Assembly (NCBI GenBank): GCA_003141435.1
Contig: PLLW01000057.1
Location: 1 to 53,144, forward strand
Reading direction: 5' to 3'
Source of the DNA: Ignavibacteriales bacterium
Lineage (GTDB): Bacteria > Bacteroidota > Ignavibacteria > Ignavibacteriales > Ignavibacteriaceae
Length of the DNA: 53,144 nucleotides
In this document: positions 44,254-53,144 of the stretch, one piece after another
Numbering within the stretch: the first letter of the stretch is position 1
Layout of the letters: the number at the start of each line of letters is the position of its first letter
Program-made: the position numbers and the translations under genes
The notes under the pieces: generated by a model
What the model was told of the DNA's origin: nothing
Databases searched by the model: none
Seen by the model: the letters and a program-made list of their open reading frames with translations, nothing else

Positions 44254-45014
44254 AATCTATCTTTCCTTGTTAGCTCCCAGAATTTACTGTATTTTGTGAA
44301 AACATATGCAGATGAAAATACTGCAAGGATAAATCCTTGTATACCGTCTAAAAATCCAAATTTAATAAAATACATTTTAATAAATATTGCTATCGGTCTT
44401 ACTATCAAATCGCTTAAATGAAACACCCTTCCCTTTTCTTTCAGATCGTTAGCCGCTAATGTAGTGTAATTATTAAATTTCATAAAATAATGAGAAACTG
44501 ATGGATCAGTAAAATGTTCAATATCATTATTTAATTGACCGGTTTCTCCGTTCAGACGGAGATTTTCATGGACACTTTGGGAATTAAAGTAAGTAAGATT
44601 TTTATTAAATAATCGTATTACTCTGCCTGGATACCATCCGCTGTGTTTGATCCATTTTCCAAGAAAATTTGCCTTCCGGGGTATGGAGTAAGCAGCATAG
44701 GATGGAGTAGACTTTTTAAATTGTACTATCTCTTCTTTTAATTCCCTTGTAATGGTTTCATCTGCATCTATCCAGAATATCCAATCATTTGAGGTTAATA
44801 ATATTGCATCCTTTTTAGTTTCTGAATATCCCTTCCATTTTACAATCGAAGCTTTTACATTTGAATAACAAGTAGCAATATCATAGGTCTTATCGGTCGA
44901 TTTCTCATCCACAAGCAAAATAATTTCATCAATACAACCGCGCTGACTTTCAATGCACCGCCGGATATTCGCTTCTTCATTTTTTGCGATTATAATAGAT
45001 GAAATTTTAATCAT
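44250..45014 (-). CDS. GT2 glycosyltransferase (WaaE/KdtX-like)
   Basis: The 254-residue GT-A fold enzyme has an N-terminal NTP-sugar pocket, IIIAKNEEANIRRCIES. IILLVDEKSTDKTYDIA follows, then WKGYSETKKDAILLTSNDWIFWIDADETITREL with the metal-binding DAD. This pattern matches the WaaE/KdtX group that adds a sugar to lipopolysaccharide core or related glycans. A C-terminal hydrophobic stretch (RPIAIFIKMYFIKFGFLDGIQGFILAVFSS) may be membrane-proximal. It lies 47 bases downstream of a methyltransferase gene and is within the polysaccharide cluster. Confidence 0.88.
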   Translation of the reverse strand: MIKISSIIIAKNEEANIRRCIESQRGCIDEIILLVDEKSTDKTYDIATCYSNVKASIVKWKGYSETKKDAILLTSNDWIFWIDADETITRELKEEIVQFKKSTPSYAAYSIPRKANFLGKWIKHSGWYPGRVIRLFNKNLTYFNSQSVHENLRLNGETGQLNNDIEHFTDPSVSHYFMKFNNYTTLAANDLKEKGRVFHLSDLIVRPIAIFIKMYFIKFGFLDGIQGFILAVFSSAYVFTKYSKFWELTRKDRL

Positions 45015-45061
45015 AATGAATTCACTCGGTTTTTCACTCGGTAAATATAATAAGTCCGCAT

Positions 45062-45829
45062 TTATTTTTTAAGTTTCAAATGATCTTCAAATGTGCGTGA
45101 ATTCATGTTCAGTTTTACAAAAGGATATAGAAACTTTGCTCCTTTTTTTAATGCCTTTAGGTATGACAATGAAAATTTTTGTGCCGAAAACAAATGAAGG
45201 TTCCCAAGGTTATAATATTTTAATTCGAATTTCCGGGCGATAAACGATAATGTATCCGGTGAATAAAATGAAATATGCTGACCATGATCAAAACCATAGT
45301 ACCAGAAATTCTCTGGTTCAGGAACTGGGAAGGGAAGAAGTTCTGTTGAGAAAAAAATATTACTGCTGTATGTTAGCATTTTTTCTATTTCCGGCATGGG
45401 ATTCTCTAAATGCTCAAATACTTCAAAGGCAGTTAGTGCTTCCACTTTTTCTTTTGAACTCATGTTATATTCGGAACCTCTTGATAAAAGATTCTCGCAA
45501 TATAGATCAAACCAATAGAAGTCAAATCCGGTATCTCTCATTAAACGGGTAAATATTCCATAACCACCTGCATAATCTAGGAACTTCCCGTTTTTGTCAA
45601 ATAATAAATAGATAATCAAGGATAGGATTTTATGGAAATTAATATTTCTATCCACAAGCCCGGTGTCAACCAAATTAATAGGGTTCTTATATGCCTCCTG
45701 TAACCACGATGGATTCCCTGCGAACAGAAATTTGCAAGTTGGACATATAAAGTATTCCCCTGGATATTTATTCATTATCTTTACAGAAAAGTAATGTGTT
45801 GCAGTATGTTCGCAAATTTTACAATTCAA
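45062..45829 (-). CDS. Class I SAM-dependent methyltransferase with N-terminal zinc ribbon
   Basis: The 255-residue protein starts with a four-Cys zinc-ribbon-like module (CKICEHTA and FICPTCKFLF), then a SAM-binding fold (FLDYAGGYGIFTRLMRDTGFDFYWFDLY) and post-I segments (LTAFEVFEHLENPMPEIEKML). The Methyltransf_23-type form is common in polysaccharide and glycan modification loci, where it may methylate a sugar hydroxyl. It starts 3 bases after the neighbouring glycosyltransferase stop on the same strand, consistent with one operon. The substrate is unknown. Confidence 0.85.
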   Translation of the reverse strand: MNCKICEHTATHYFSVKIMNKYPGEYFICPTCKFLFAGNPSWLQEAYKNPINLVDTGLVDRNINFHKILSLIIYLLFDKNGKFLDYAGGYGIFTRLMRDTGFDFYWFDLYCENLLSRGSEYNMSSKEKVEALTAFEVFEHLENPMPEIEKMLTYSSNIFFSTELLPFPVPEPENFWYYGFDHGQHISFYSPDTLSFIARKFELKYYNLGNLHLFSAQKFSLSYLKALKKGAKFLYPFVKLNMNSRTFEDHLKLKK

Positions 45830-45832
45830 AGT

Positions 45833-47014
45833 TTATTTGATCCTAGATATTTCGTTGATACATTTTCTCAGTTCATTAGCATAATTAGTTTGACTGTGTT
45901 TTTTTGAAATCACCTCATAGCATTTTATGCTTCTTTCCTTTATCTCTTTGTCATTTAGATGGAGTGCTCGATCAATTGTAAACTGAATACTTTCAATATT
46001 GATATTGTCAAAAACAAATCCAAACTCATTTATGTCAATAGATGATTCTTTTGATAGAAGAGGAATTAGGCCTCCATTTCCGCACACATTCAATACTGAC
46101 GCCCCGCCCCCTTCAGAGCAGGAAGGCAAAACAACAAAGGCGCATTCTTTAAGCAGCTCTTTGAATAACGCAGAATTTAATAACACAAAACCATGATAAT
46201 GAATATTAGTAGTTTTAAATAACTCATTATAATAAGTCTGTTTAAACTCCGGTTCCCCTTCTAAAGGACCGCAAATATGGAGATGAATGTCCTCTCTTTT
46301 TGAAAAAATTTCTAACAGCAGGTCAAGTCCTTTATGAATCATTCCGGAACTTCCAAACCACAAAAAATGTGTTTTCGCTTTATTAAAGTCTTTGGAGTCA
46401 ATAATCTCCTCAAAATCGGTAACTTTATAAAATGAAGCCGGAATATTATATATCCTTCCTTTGAAATACGGAGAATATGTCTTTGTTACTTCCTCATTTC
46501 CAAGAAGAATCATTGCATCCACAAGTGTCGTCTGAATGCTCCAGGCTTTGTCTACTATCCTTCCTGATCCGGGCAGCCAGACTCCTTTTTTATCAAAAAC
46601 TTCCTTTACTCTATTTAGGGTTTTAGTGTTCTGGTTATTTAGATGCATTCCCGTACCGTAATAAAATGTAATTATCTTTTTCCCCCTTTTATAGAAACTA
46701 TTTATTAATGGTTCGCCAAATCCGAAAATTAAATTGTATCTGGAATAATCAATTTTTCCTTCATAATCATAATCAGCTATATCAACATTGAATCCGGCTT
46801 CATTTATTGCCTTCCCTATCTCCATGGATTCAAATGAATTAGTATGGCTCAGATTTATATCATTTCTGAAGGGGTCTGTAATATATGAAACTAAAGCATT
46901 TCGGGGGTAGGCTGTTCTGTAATAATTAATAATAGGAGATCTGAAAATTATTTTACCCGTTGATTTAAATCCTATTGCCAGTGCATATCTGATGTTTTGC
47001 AGTTTGATATTCAT
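45833..47014 (-). CDS. GT1/GT4-type glycosyltransferase
   Basis: This 393-residue GT-B fold glycosyltransferase has an N-terminal domain (YEGKIDYSRYNLIFGFGEPL). The C-terminal nucleotide-sugar half has FLWFGSSGMIHKGLDLLLEIF, LHICGPLEGEPEF, the acceptor region and CAFVVLPSCSEGGGASVLNVCGNGGLIPLLSKES. The last segment is the donor-binding EX7E-like region. It is the fourth gene of the minus-strand polysaccharide operon, one base after the flippase stop. The sugar donor and acceptor cannot be assigned. Confidence 0.87.
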   Translation of the reverse strand: MNIKLQNIRYALAIGFKSTGKIIFRSPIINYYRTAYPRNALVSYITDPFRNDINLSHTNSFESMEIGKAINEAGFNVDIADYDYEGKIDYSRYNLIFGFGEPLINSFYKRGKKIITFYYGTGMHLNNQNTKTLNRVKEVFDKKGVWLPGSGRIVDKAWSIQTTLVDAMILLGNEEVTKTYSPYFKGRIYNIPASFYKVTDFEEIIDSKDFNKAKTHFLWFGSSGMIHKGLDLLLEIFSKREDIHLHICGPLEGEPEFKQTYYNELFKTTNIHYHGFVLLNSALFKELLKECAFVVLPSCSEGGGASVLNVCGNGGLIPLLSKESSIDINEFGFVFDNINIESIQFTIDRALHLNDKEIKERSIKCYEVISKKHSQTNYANELRKCINEISRIK

Positions 47015-47015
47015 G

Positions 47016-48470
47016 TTATTCTGCAGTAATGTATTTTAATTTTTGATTGTATAACATTTTTATTAAAATTATTGCTATACCAATAAAAATAAAAGAATAT
47101 ATATTCTCAAAGTAGAAACCAGCGGTTATAAAAAGGGTCGGAAGATAAAAAATAAATCCACTCTTCAAATCTTTCTTCTCAATTACATTGTAATGCACAA
47201 AGAGAAGCATTAATGGTATGGAGACTAATGAGGAGATTAATTTCCCATATGCTAACCCGTTTACTGCTGCAAACTGGTAAAATATAATCATCATTGTAAT
47301 AGTCAATATGACACTGATAAACATGAAGATTGCGGAAATCCTTATAAGATTTGCCCCAAGTAAAAAAAAGTAGGGAACGATTGAGATCATATTTACAAAA
47401 GCAAGATAAAGAAAAAGCTTGATAAAAAGTATGGAATGTGAATAAGTCTCTGCTCCCAGCCAGGGAAAAAATATTTGCCTTTGAAATATTAAAAGAAAAC
47501 TAATAATTATTGTGCCTCCGGTTATTACAAGGAACTGAAGTTTATAATATAAAGGAAGAAGGTTTTCTTTCCGCTCAGTTTTTCCTGATACCTTTGGAAA
47601 AACCCAGCTTATTGTGGCCGTAATAACTTGGTGTATCTGCCCCCCTATTGTTGAAGCAAGTGCGTAATAAGCAAGGAATTTCGGACCCGCAAATGTAATT
47701 ACAACAAATCGGTCCGCATGTCCGGCTATTATTCCTAAAACTGATTGTGTCCATGACCAAGAACTAAAGCTGAAAATTTCCTTTAATGTCCTTCTGTCAA
47801 ATCGTATAAAAAAAGAAAGGTAAGTAATACTAAATTTTACAAATAAATATTCCAGAAATACTACAACAATAGTTATCCCGGCACTTGCTAAGAATACATA
47901 AATTAATGAATGACCTGAATAGACAACAATGAACTGCGCTGTTAGAAGAAGGGATTTCGATATTATAGATATTATTGAGGATACATCATATCTTTCAAAT
48001 CCTTTGAAAATAGAAAGAGCAAGCTGTTCCATCTGTTTCATCCCGAATACTACTGATCCCAGTAGTACGGAGCCTGATGCAATTGTCATATATGCTGCAT
48101 TAATATTAAAAAAATTAATATTCCTGATTAAAAAAAACAGGATTGTGCCCAGTATTATTATTATGGTAGTTATAACAACATTAAGTGAAAATGTTGAAGC
48201 AACAATTCTTTTTATATTCTCTTTGTCACTAAGTGCATTATACTTTGAAATAAACTTAATAGCTGCATCCCCGGCCCCTATATTTACTATTCCTAACGAA
48301 ATGATAATGGAATTTACGATCATCCATATTCCGTATTCAGCTGGGCCAAGCTTTTTTATAAAGAATGGAGTAACTAGAAGCATCAGCATTGGAAGAACGA
48401 GTACATCAGCCGTGTTCCATAACGAATTCTTGAACTCTCTTCTTTTCAGAATACCTAAATTGAGTTTCAT
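47016..48470 (-). CDS. Wzx-type polysaccharide flippase
   Basis: This 484-residue integral membrane protein of the MVF/MATE-like polysaccharide exporter superfamily shows about 12-14 hydrophobic segments. Its start, SLWNTADVLVLPMLMLLVTPFFIKKLGPAEYGIWMIVNS, is the classical Wzx entry with the Pro-Glu-Tyr-Gly pattern. Wzx moves lipid-linked repeat units across the inner membrane. No Wzy polymerase is in the window. It sits between two glycosyltransferase genes, typical of an O-antigen or exopolysaccharide locus. Confidence 0.93.
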   Translation of the reverse strand: MKLNLGILKRREFKNSLWNTADVLVLPMLMLLVTPFFIKKLGPAEYGIWMIVNSIIISLGIVNIGAGDAAIKFISKYNALSDKENIKRIVASTFSLNVVITTIIIILGTILFFLIRNINFFNINAAYMTIASGSVLLGSVVFGMKQMEQLALSIFKGFERYDVSSIISIISKSLLLTAQFIVVYSGHSLIYVFLASAGITIVVVFLEYLFVKFSITYLSFFIRFDRRTLKEIFSFSSWSWTQSVLGIIAGHADRFVVITFAGPKFLAYYALASTIGGQIHQVITATISWVFPKVSGKTERKENLLPLYYKLQFLVITGGTIIISFLLIFQRQIFFPWLGAETYSHSILFIKLFLYLAFVNMISIVPYFFLLGANLIRISAIFMFISVILTITMMIIFYQFAAVNGLAYGKLISSLVSIPLMLLFVHYNVIEKKDLKSGFIFYLPTLFITAGFYFENIYSFIFIGIAIILIKMLYNQKLKYITAE

Positions 48471-48542
48471 TAATGCCGATTTAGTTAATAATAAAGATAA
48501 TATTTATACTGTTAACCTGAAAAGAATCAAATAATCTGAAAA

Positions 48543-49610
48543 TTAAGAAGGTTTATTTTTTAAAAAGCCGGTCACTTTTATGATCTTTCTTTTAACAGCT
48601 CTTCTTAAATTAGTTTCTAATCCCTGTAAAGTCGAATGCAGGAAGAAATAAATATCACTAATCTGTATTCTTTTATAATTATCACTAATAATAAAATCAC
48701 TGATTATTTCCTTGTCTTTCTCCCATTTTATCCAGCCATTTTGAGCCATGGTCTTTGAATTATTCAAAACAGCCGCTATATTATCAAAATTAATATAATA
48801 ATTTTTTGAATCGAATAAATAGCCGTTATAATTATGCTTGATATATTCATTCATCGTCCCATTATTATAAGCAACTACCACCATTCCTATAGCCATTGCT
48901 TCTAGAAAACTTATCCCGATTCCCTCGATCGTTCTGGGGGCAATATAAATATTGGATTTTTTCAACAACTCTAAATATTTTTCTTGTGAATCAAATTTTA
49001 CGTCCCTTATTATTTGCAATTTATAATTTTCTATGTCCCCTTTTGAAAGAATCTCTTCTTTAAAATAAGGATCAGGGGCGGAACGGTAAACAAAACTATC
49101 CACCTTTTGAGGGTCTAAAAATACTTTTATATCCGAAAATCTTAAACTTCCTCTATACCAGAAAAAATAATGTCTGCCAGATTTGGGTATATCGTCACTA
49201 AAAGCTGGAGGTAAATAATATTTTAGTGGCAAAGATTCTATGTTAAATTCCAAACATTTTTTGTGTAGGTATTCTGAAAACGATAATATTTTAATAGGTA
49301 TTGACGATAGACAATACCAGTACTTATCAGGCAAGGGATCACTATCAAACATCGGAACCCATATTATTTTCGCCTTGATTTGTTTTAATTTATAAAAAGG
49401 CAATAATGTTTGAAAAAAGAACACATAATCATATTTGTTTATCTCTGAAACTGATAAAGGTTCTCCTCCTTTCCAATAATCATCCCAAAAAACGCTAACA
49501 CTGAATTTTTTCTCCAGAATCTCTCTTAAAAAATTGGTCGACATTGTCTTTTTATGAAAAGAATGATCGACCCAAAGTAATTTCAATTTACTATCCTCGT
49601 TAACAGTCAT
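48543..49610 (-). CDS. GT1-family glycosyltransferase
   Basis: This is a 355-residue putative glycosyltransferase. The C-terminal half shows SNIYIAPRTIEGIGISFLEAMAIGMVVVAYNNGTMNEYI, the donor-binding loop of GT-B fold enzymes (EGIGISFLEAMAIG). The N-terminal half (LLWVDHSFHKKTMSTNFLREIL, YDYVFFFQTLLPFY) is less conserved. It is separated by about 72 bases from the flippase and 33 bases from the GT2 gene, on the same strand. A C-terminal basic extension (RRAVKRKIIKVTGFLKNK) may contact the membrane. Confidence 0.82.
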   Translation of the reverse strand: MTVNEDSKLKLLWVDHSFHKKTMSTNFLREILEKKFSVSVFWDDYWKGGEPLSVSEINKYDYVFFFQTLLPFYKLKQIKAKIIWVPMFDSDPLPDKYWYCLSSIPIKILSFSEYLHKKCLEFNIESLPLKYYLPPAFSDDIPKSGRHYFFWYRGSLRFSDIKVFLDPQKVDSFVYRSAPDPYFKEEILSKGDIENYKLQIIRDVKFDSQEKYLELLKKSNIYIAPRTIEGIGISFLEAMAIGMVVVAYNNGTMNEYIKHNYNGYLFDSKNYYINFDNIAAVLNNSKTMAQNGWIKWEKDKEIISDFIISDNYKRIQISDIYFFLHSTLQGLETNLRRAVKRKIIKVTGFLKNKPS

Positions 49611-49643
49611 AAAATTAATTATTACTCATCTTTAGATTTAACA

Positions 49644-50450
49644 TCAGGATGAATGCCACTTAATATTTCGCCATACTGAAACAACCCTGCGTAATCCAAT
49701 TATTGCCAAAAGTGTTTTTATTCTCGCTCTGCCGATCCTTCCCCAGTAATATACCATTGAATCGAAATTCCAAAGATTATTTCTTATTAATGAAATCTTA
49801 ATCTCTTTTAATGCTTTTGCTTCGTTTTTCCATGAGGCGCCCCCCGCCTTCATTGTGACAAGAGGATGATTTATATATGCTGAAACCTCTTCAATATCTC
49901 CATATTCCTTGTGTAATCTTAAGAAAAAATCAATATCCATTGCATAGTGCAGTTCTGTATTATATAATCCGGTTCTTTTATATACATCTCGATTAATAAA
50001 CATTCCGGGATGATTAAACCCGACTCCCAAGATTCTATCCCTTAATGGAAATCTGAGATTTGATCCAAAAACCTTGTCTTCAAAAAAAATATTACCATGA
50101 GCTATAAGTTTTCCGGACTGTGATAATGTCGTATTGATTAATGATAGAATTGACTCATCATGAAGAATATCATCACTATTCAATATTACGATAATTTCGC
50201 CTGAAGATCTGGCAATACCTTTATTAAATGCATCCGATATTCCGTTATCTTTTTCACTTATAATTTTAAGTCGCTCTGCAATACCCGCATTCCTGTACAT
50301 ATTTTTTATCAAATCCAGCGTGTTGTCTTTACTCTGGTTATCCACAATTATGTGTTCAAAATTTCCATAAGTTTGTGAAACAACTGATTTTACAGTTTCC
50401 TGAATAGAACTTGCAGAATTAAATGTGGGGGTTATTATTGAAATAAGCAT
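49644..50450 (-). CDS. GT2 glycosyltransferase
   Basis: The 268-residue GT-A fold enzyme begins MLISIITPTFNSASSIQETVKSVVSQTY. VDNQSKDNTLDLIKNMY follows, then NSDDILHDESILSL in the metal-binding region (DxD form D-D) and a catalytic-side motif YNTELHYAMDIDFFLRL. A TTG five codons earlier is possible but the ATG at 50450 matches the family. It is the first gene of the minus-strand operon and faces the divergent glycosyltransferase across a 122-base gap. Confidence 0.88.
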   Translation of the reverse strand: MLISIITPTFNSASSIQETVKSVVSQTYGNFEHIIVDNQSKDNTLDLIKNMYRNAGIAERLKIISEKDNGISDAFNKGIARSSGEIIVILNSDDILHDESILSLINTTLSQSGKLIAHGNIFFEDKVFGSNLRFPLRDRILGVGFNHPGMFINRDVYKRTGLYNTELHYAMDIDFFLRLHKEYGDIEEVSAYINHPLVTMKAGGASWKNEAKALKEIKISLIRNNLWNFDSMVYYWGRIGRARIKTLLAIIGLRRVVSVWRNIKWHSS

Positions 50451-50572
50451 TAAGTTTTCAGACAAATACTAATTTTGTTATTTTGCATTATGATTATTAA
50501 CATTTGAATAATAAACAATCTTATTAAAAGATATTTGTTAAAATAGGAATTTCTTTTTAAAGTTTTTCGATT

Positions 50573-51685
50573 ATGCCTACAATTGCAATAGATGCAAGAA
50601 TGATAAATCATTCAGGCATCGGTACTTACATGAAAAACCTCATTAGTGTACTCTTGGAGGATTATCATTTAATTTTATTAGGTGCCCCTCTTGAAATAAA
50701 AAAACACATAAAATCGGGATATATTGAAATAATCAATTTCCAATCACCTATTTATTCTGTTTCGGAACAGATGATGTACCCTCTTATAATACCTGGCTGC
50801 GATCTTCTCCTGTCCACTCATTATAATATTCCTTTATTCCCAATAAGGGCAAAAAAAAGAATTGTAATTATTTATGACGCTAACCATCTGGCTTTTTATA
50901 ACCACTTGTCCATAGTCCAGAAACTTTATACTAAACTTATGATGAATGGGGCAGTAAAATTATCAGATACAATAATTACAATCTCTGAATTTTCTAAATC
51001 GGAGATTCTAAAATATCTCTCTGTTGACCCTCTCAAGATCAAAGTAGTTCACTTTGGAATCGATCCTGAAATGATAAACTTAGAATTAAAAAAAGCCCCC
51101 TCCCGATCCTTAAGTATAGGAAATGTAGACGAAAAATTTCTGCTTTTTGTCGGTAATGTAAAACCACATAAAAACCTGATTAATCTATTAAGAGCATTTG
51201 AAATTCTTCTTCAATCTGGAAAAGATTATAAACTGGTAATTGTTGGGAAAAAAGCAGGATTTATAACTGGTGATAAGGAAGTATTTGAGTACATAGAGCT
51301 TAATAAGTTGTTGAAGGAAAATATAATTTTTACTGGACATATTGAAAACCGGGAGCTTTATAATTATTACAGAAAAGCCTCTGTATTTATTTTTCCTTCC
51401 CTGTATGAGGGATTCGGAATTCCTCCCCTTGAAGCCATGATATGTGGATGTCCTGTTATAGCCTCGGATTTAACCGCAATCCCGGAAATTTGCGGCGATG
51501 CAGTTCTGTATATAAAAGCTCTGGATCCTGCAGATATCGCTGAAAAGATAAATATTCTTACCGTTGATAAATCACTGAGGAATGAACTCGTTAAAAAGGG
51601 GAATTTACAGGTAAGCAAATTTCCTTTAACCAAATTTTCCCATAATTTAAAAGAAGTAATTAAAGAAGTTATTAATAAAGGGTAA
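50573..51685 (+). CDS. GT4-family glycosyltransferase
   Basis: This 370-residue GT-B glycosyltransferase starts TIAIDARMINHSGIGTYMKNLI, which is the mannosyltransferase-like GT4 N-terminus with the GIG acceptor loop. The donor domain has FLLFVGNVKPHKNLINLLRAFE and FIFPSLYEGFGIPPLEAMICGCPVIASD, with the EX7E motif (EGFGIPPLE). It is the first gene of the divergent plus-strand arm. Its stop (51685) and the next gene's ATG (51686) are adjacent, so both are probably translated from one message. Confidence 0.92.
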   Translation: MPTIAIDARMINHSGIGTYMKNLISVLLEDYHLILLGAPLEIKKHIKSGYIEIINFQSPIYSVSEQMMYPLIIPGCDLLLSTHYNIPLFPIRAKKRIVIIYDANHLAFYNHLSIVQKLYTKLMMNGAVKLSDTIITISEFSKSEILKYLSVDPLKIKVVHFGIDPEMINLELKKAPSRSLSIGNVDEKFLLFVGNVKPHKNLINLLRAFEILLQSGKDYKLVIVGKKAGFITGDKEVFEYIELNKLLKENIIFTGHIENRELYNYYRKASVFIFPSLYEGFGIPPLEAMICGCPVIASDLTAIPEICGDAVLYIKALDPADIAEKINILTVDKSLRNELVKKGNLQVSKFPLTKFSHNLKEVIKEVINKG

Positions 51686-52813
51686 ATGTTGAAAACCGCT
51701 ATTGTTCATGAATGGCTCGTCAATTATGCCGGTTCCGAAAGGTGTGTTGAGTCATTTACAAATATCTGGCAGGATGCCCCGGTCTTTACTCTTGTGGATT
51801 TTCTGAATGAAGAAGAAAGAAGGATAATATTAAAGGGGAAAAAAGCTCACCCCTCCTTCATCCAGAAACTTCCTTTTGCAAGATCCCAGCATAGAAAATA
51901 TCTTCCTCTCTTTCCTTTGGCAATTGAACAATTCGACCTCAACGCATATGACTTAATTTTATCAAGCTCACATGCTGTTGCCAAGGGAGTCCTTACAAAT
52001 TCATATCAGCTTCACATATGTTATTGCTATACACCAATGCGGTATGCTTGGGATCTTTATCATATCTATTTAAAAGAAGCTAGACTCCTTTCAGGTATTT
52101 CAGGTCTTACAGCTAAAATGATTCTTCATAAATTAAGGATGTGGGATATAATTGCTTCAAACAGGGTTGATCACTTCATTGCAATTTCTAATCATATCTC
52201 TAAAAGGATCAAAAAAACTTATAACAGGAACTCTGTTGTAATTTATCCTCCGGTGGATGTCCATCTTTTTGAATGCATATCTGATAAAGAAGATTTCTAC
52301 TTAACAGCATCAAGAATGGTTTCGTATAAAAGGATGGATATTATTGTCGATGCTTTCTCCGCTATGCCGGACAAAAAACTGGTTGTCATCGGTGATGGTC
52401 CGGAAATGAAAAAAATTAAATCCAAAGCAGGTAAAAACGTCGAAATCTTGGGTTATCAGAACTTTAATTCATTAAAATCTTATATGCAGAAAGCTAAAGC
52501 ATTTATTTTTGCCGCTGAAGAAGATTTCGGGATTATTGCTGTTGAAGCGATGGCCTGTGGTACCCCCATAATCGCATTAAATAAAGGAGGAGCCGCAGAA
52601 ACAGTGAGCGATAATAACACAGGTATTTTATTTAATCAGCAATCTCCCGAGTCAATTAAAGAAGCTGTCATGAAATTTGACCTGATACAGGATAAATTTG
52701 ATCCTGCCATAATCCGGGCTCATTCTTTGCAGTTTGGCAGAAATATTTTTGAAGAAAAATTAAAACAATTTATCAATGAAAAATCTAATGATTTCTTCCC
52801 TGATAAAAGATAA
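51686..52813 (+). CDS. GT4-family glycosyltransferase
   Basis: This 375-residue GT-B enzyme begins KTAIVHEWLVNYAGSERCVESF (the GGSE-like motif here is YAGSERC). CYCYTPMRYAWDLY lies in the acceptor domain. The donor half has FYLTASRMVSYKRMDIIVDAF, VIGDGPEMKKIK and FIFAAEEDFGIIAVEAMACGTPIIALNKGG (EX7E as EDFGIIAVE). Similar WbaZ-type mannosyltransferases act on lipid-linked intermediates. It starts directly after the previous stop and is followed 2 bases later by a membrane sugar-transferase gene. Confidence 0.92.
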   Translation: MLKTAIVHEWLVNYAGSERCVESFTNIWQDAPVFTLVDFLNEEERRIILKGKKAHPSFIQKLPFARSQHRKYLPLFPLAIEQFDLNAYDLILSSSHAVAKGVLTNSYQLHICYCYTPMRYAWDLYHIYLKEARLLSGISGLTAKMILHKLRMWDIIASNRVDHFIAISNHISKRIKKTYNRNSVVIYPPVDVHLFECISDKEDFYLTASRMVSYKRMDIIVDAFSAMPDKKLVVIGDGPEMKKIKSKAGKNVEILGYQNFNSLKSYMQKAKAFIFAAEEDFGIIAVEAMACGTPIIALNKGGAAETVSDNNTGILFNQQSPESIKEAVMKFDLIQDKFDPAIIRAHSLQFGRNIFEEKLKQFINEKSNDFFPDKR

Positions 52814-52815
52814 AC

Positions 52816-53144
52816 ATGTTTGCTAATAAAAAATCATTCTATTACCTCCGGTTGTTTAGTGATTTATTTCTTCTAAATATATCTTTTATTATCGCTGCAG
52901 TATTAGCACAATCATTCCATATCCTTCTGTCAAGAAACCATATGTTTATTCTCCAGATGGGGCTAAATTTTGTCTGGCTTTTCTTTTCTAATGTTATAAG
53001 TTTTTATGAAGATACTGATACCCGTTACTTTGCATATCAGTTTGTAAATATTGTTAAAAATGTATTTGCGCAGGGATTTACTGCTATTGTTTTCATTTTC
53101 CTGGTAAAGGAAGATCTCTTTACAAGAAATTTTATCATTTATTA
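52816..53144 (+). CDS. N-terminal part of a polyprenyl sugar-phosphate transferase (3' truncated)
   Basis: ATG at 52816 opens a frame still open at the window end (109 complete codons). The visible protein (MFANKKSFYYLRLFSDLFLL) is a membrane protein with several hydrophobic helices and the segment SFYEDTDTRYFAYQF. This matches the N-terminal membrane domain of undecaprenyl-phosphate glucose/galactose phosphotransferases (WcaJ-like), enzymes that start lipid-linked repeat units. The catalytic cytoplasmic domain lies beyond the window, so the assignment rests on the N-terminal pattern and on its place after two glycosyltransferases. Confidence 0.65.
   Translation, partial: MFANKKSFYYLRLFSDLFLLNISFIIAAVLAQSFHILLSRNHMFILQMGLNFVWLFFSNVISFYEDTDTRYFAYQFVNIVKNVFAQGFTAIVFIFLVKEDLFTRNFIIY

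Noticed and set aside
50338-50346. Perfect DnaA-box sequence TTATCCACA
   Set aside because: A lone box inside the GT2 coding sequence (encoding Ile-Val-Asp-Asn antisense); no cluster, no AT-rich unwinding region, and a single hit in coding DNA is expected by chance.

Overview
The window comes from an AT-rich bacterial chromosome, and every recognisable gene is bacterial. Gene content and protein style suggest a member of the Bacteroidota/Ignavibacteria-Chlorobi group. The clues are low GC, a Bacteroidota-like promoter match at 39355-39385, Shine-Dalgarno sites kept at some starts, ACR3/ArsM arsenic genes and sensor kinases with multiple PAS domains. This placement is inference from style, not from a marker-gene tree. 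No tRNA, rRNA, CRISPR array, transposase or prophage gene was seen.

Layout. 1-4150: the 3' part of an SPFH/prohibitin gene converging end to end on mfd. 4383-9253 (minus strand): a PAP2 phosphatase, then rsmG, mnmG and mnmE, with two ParB-binding (parS-like) sites in the mnmE-mnmG gap. 9526-15650: a heat-shock block of hsp20, a type II J-protein (cbpA-like), htpG and clpB. 15808-18284: an HD-domain hydrolase and a lipoprotein L,D-transpeptidase. 18787-23454: two large multi-domain sensor kinases sharing related PAS modules. 23604-25896: an arsenic operon (arsR, acr3, arsM) with an identical-architecture operator before each of the first two genes. 25928-33214: a histidine kinase/response regulator pair divergent from a TolC-MFP-RND efflux operon. 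33281-35483: a fluoride-response unit of riboswitch, crcB, DUF190 and enolase. 35522-39198: dgt and recG, divergently oriented.

39413-43189 is the least conventional part. It is a tightly packed plus-strand operon of two tandem D-Ala-D-Ala-ligase-like ATP-grasp enzymes, a GNAT acetyltransferase and a lysine 2,3-aminomutase-type radical SAM enzyme. The aminomutase keeps the two Asp residues and the PLP Lys of true lysine aminomutases at the same mutual spacing. A beta-lysine-containing, acetylated small molecule or dipeptide is a reasonable hypothesis. The first ligase appears to lack an ATG/GTG/TTG start at the conserved N-terminus.

43351-53144: NAD kinase at the end of a minus-strand surface-polysaccharide operon (three or four glycosyltransferases, a methyltransferase and a Wzx-type flippase). 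Two further GT4 glycosyltransferases and the start of a membrane sugar-phosphate transferase run divergently.

Small-scale structures of interest are: (1) a diverged copy of the SPFH gene tail lying antisense inside the 3' end of mfd; (2) an exact in-frame 12-bp tandem duplication in hsp20; (3) a GC-rich hairpin element bounded by an 11-bp inverted repeat at 4252-4339; (4) an 11-bp-period direct repeat upstream of the first sensor kinase; and (5) a Shine-Dalgarno-containing hairpin just downstream of the fluoride riboswitch.
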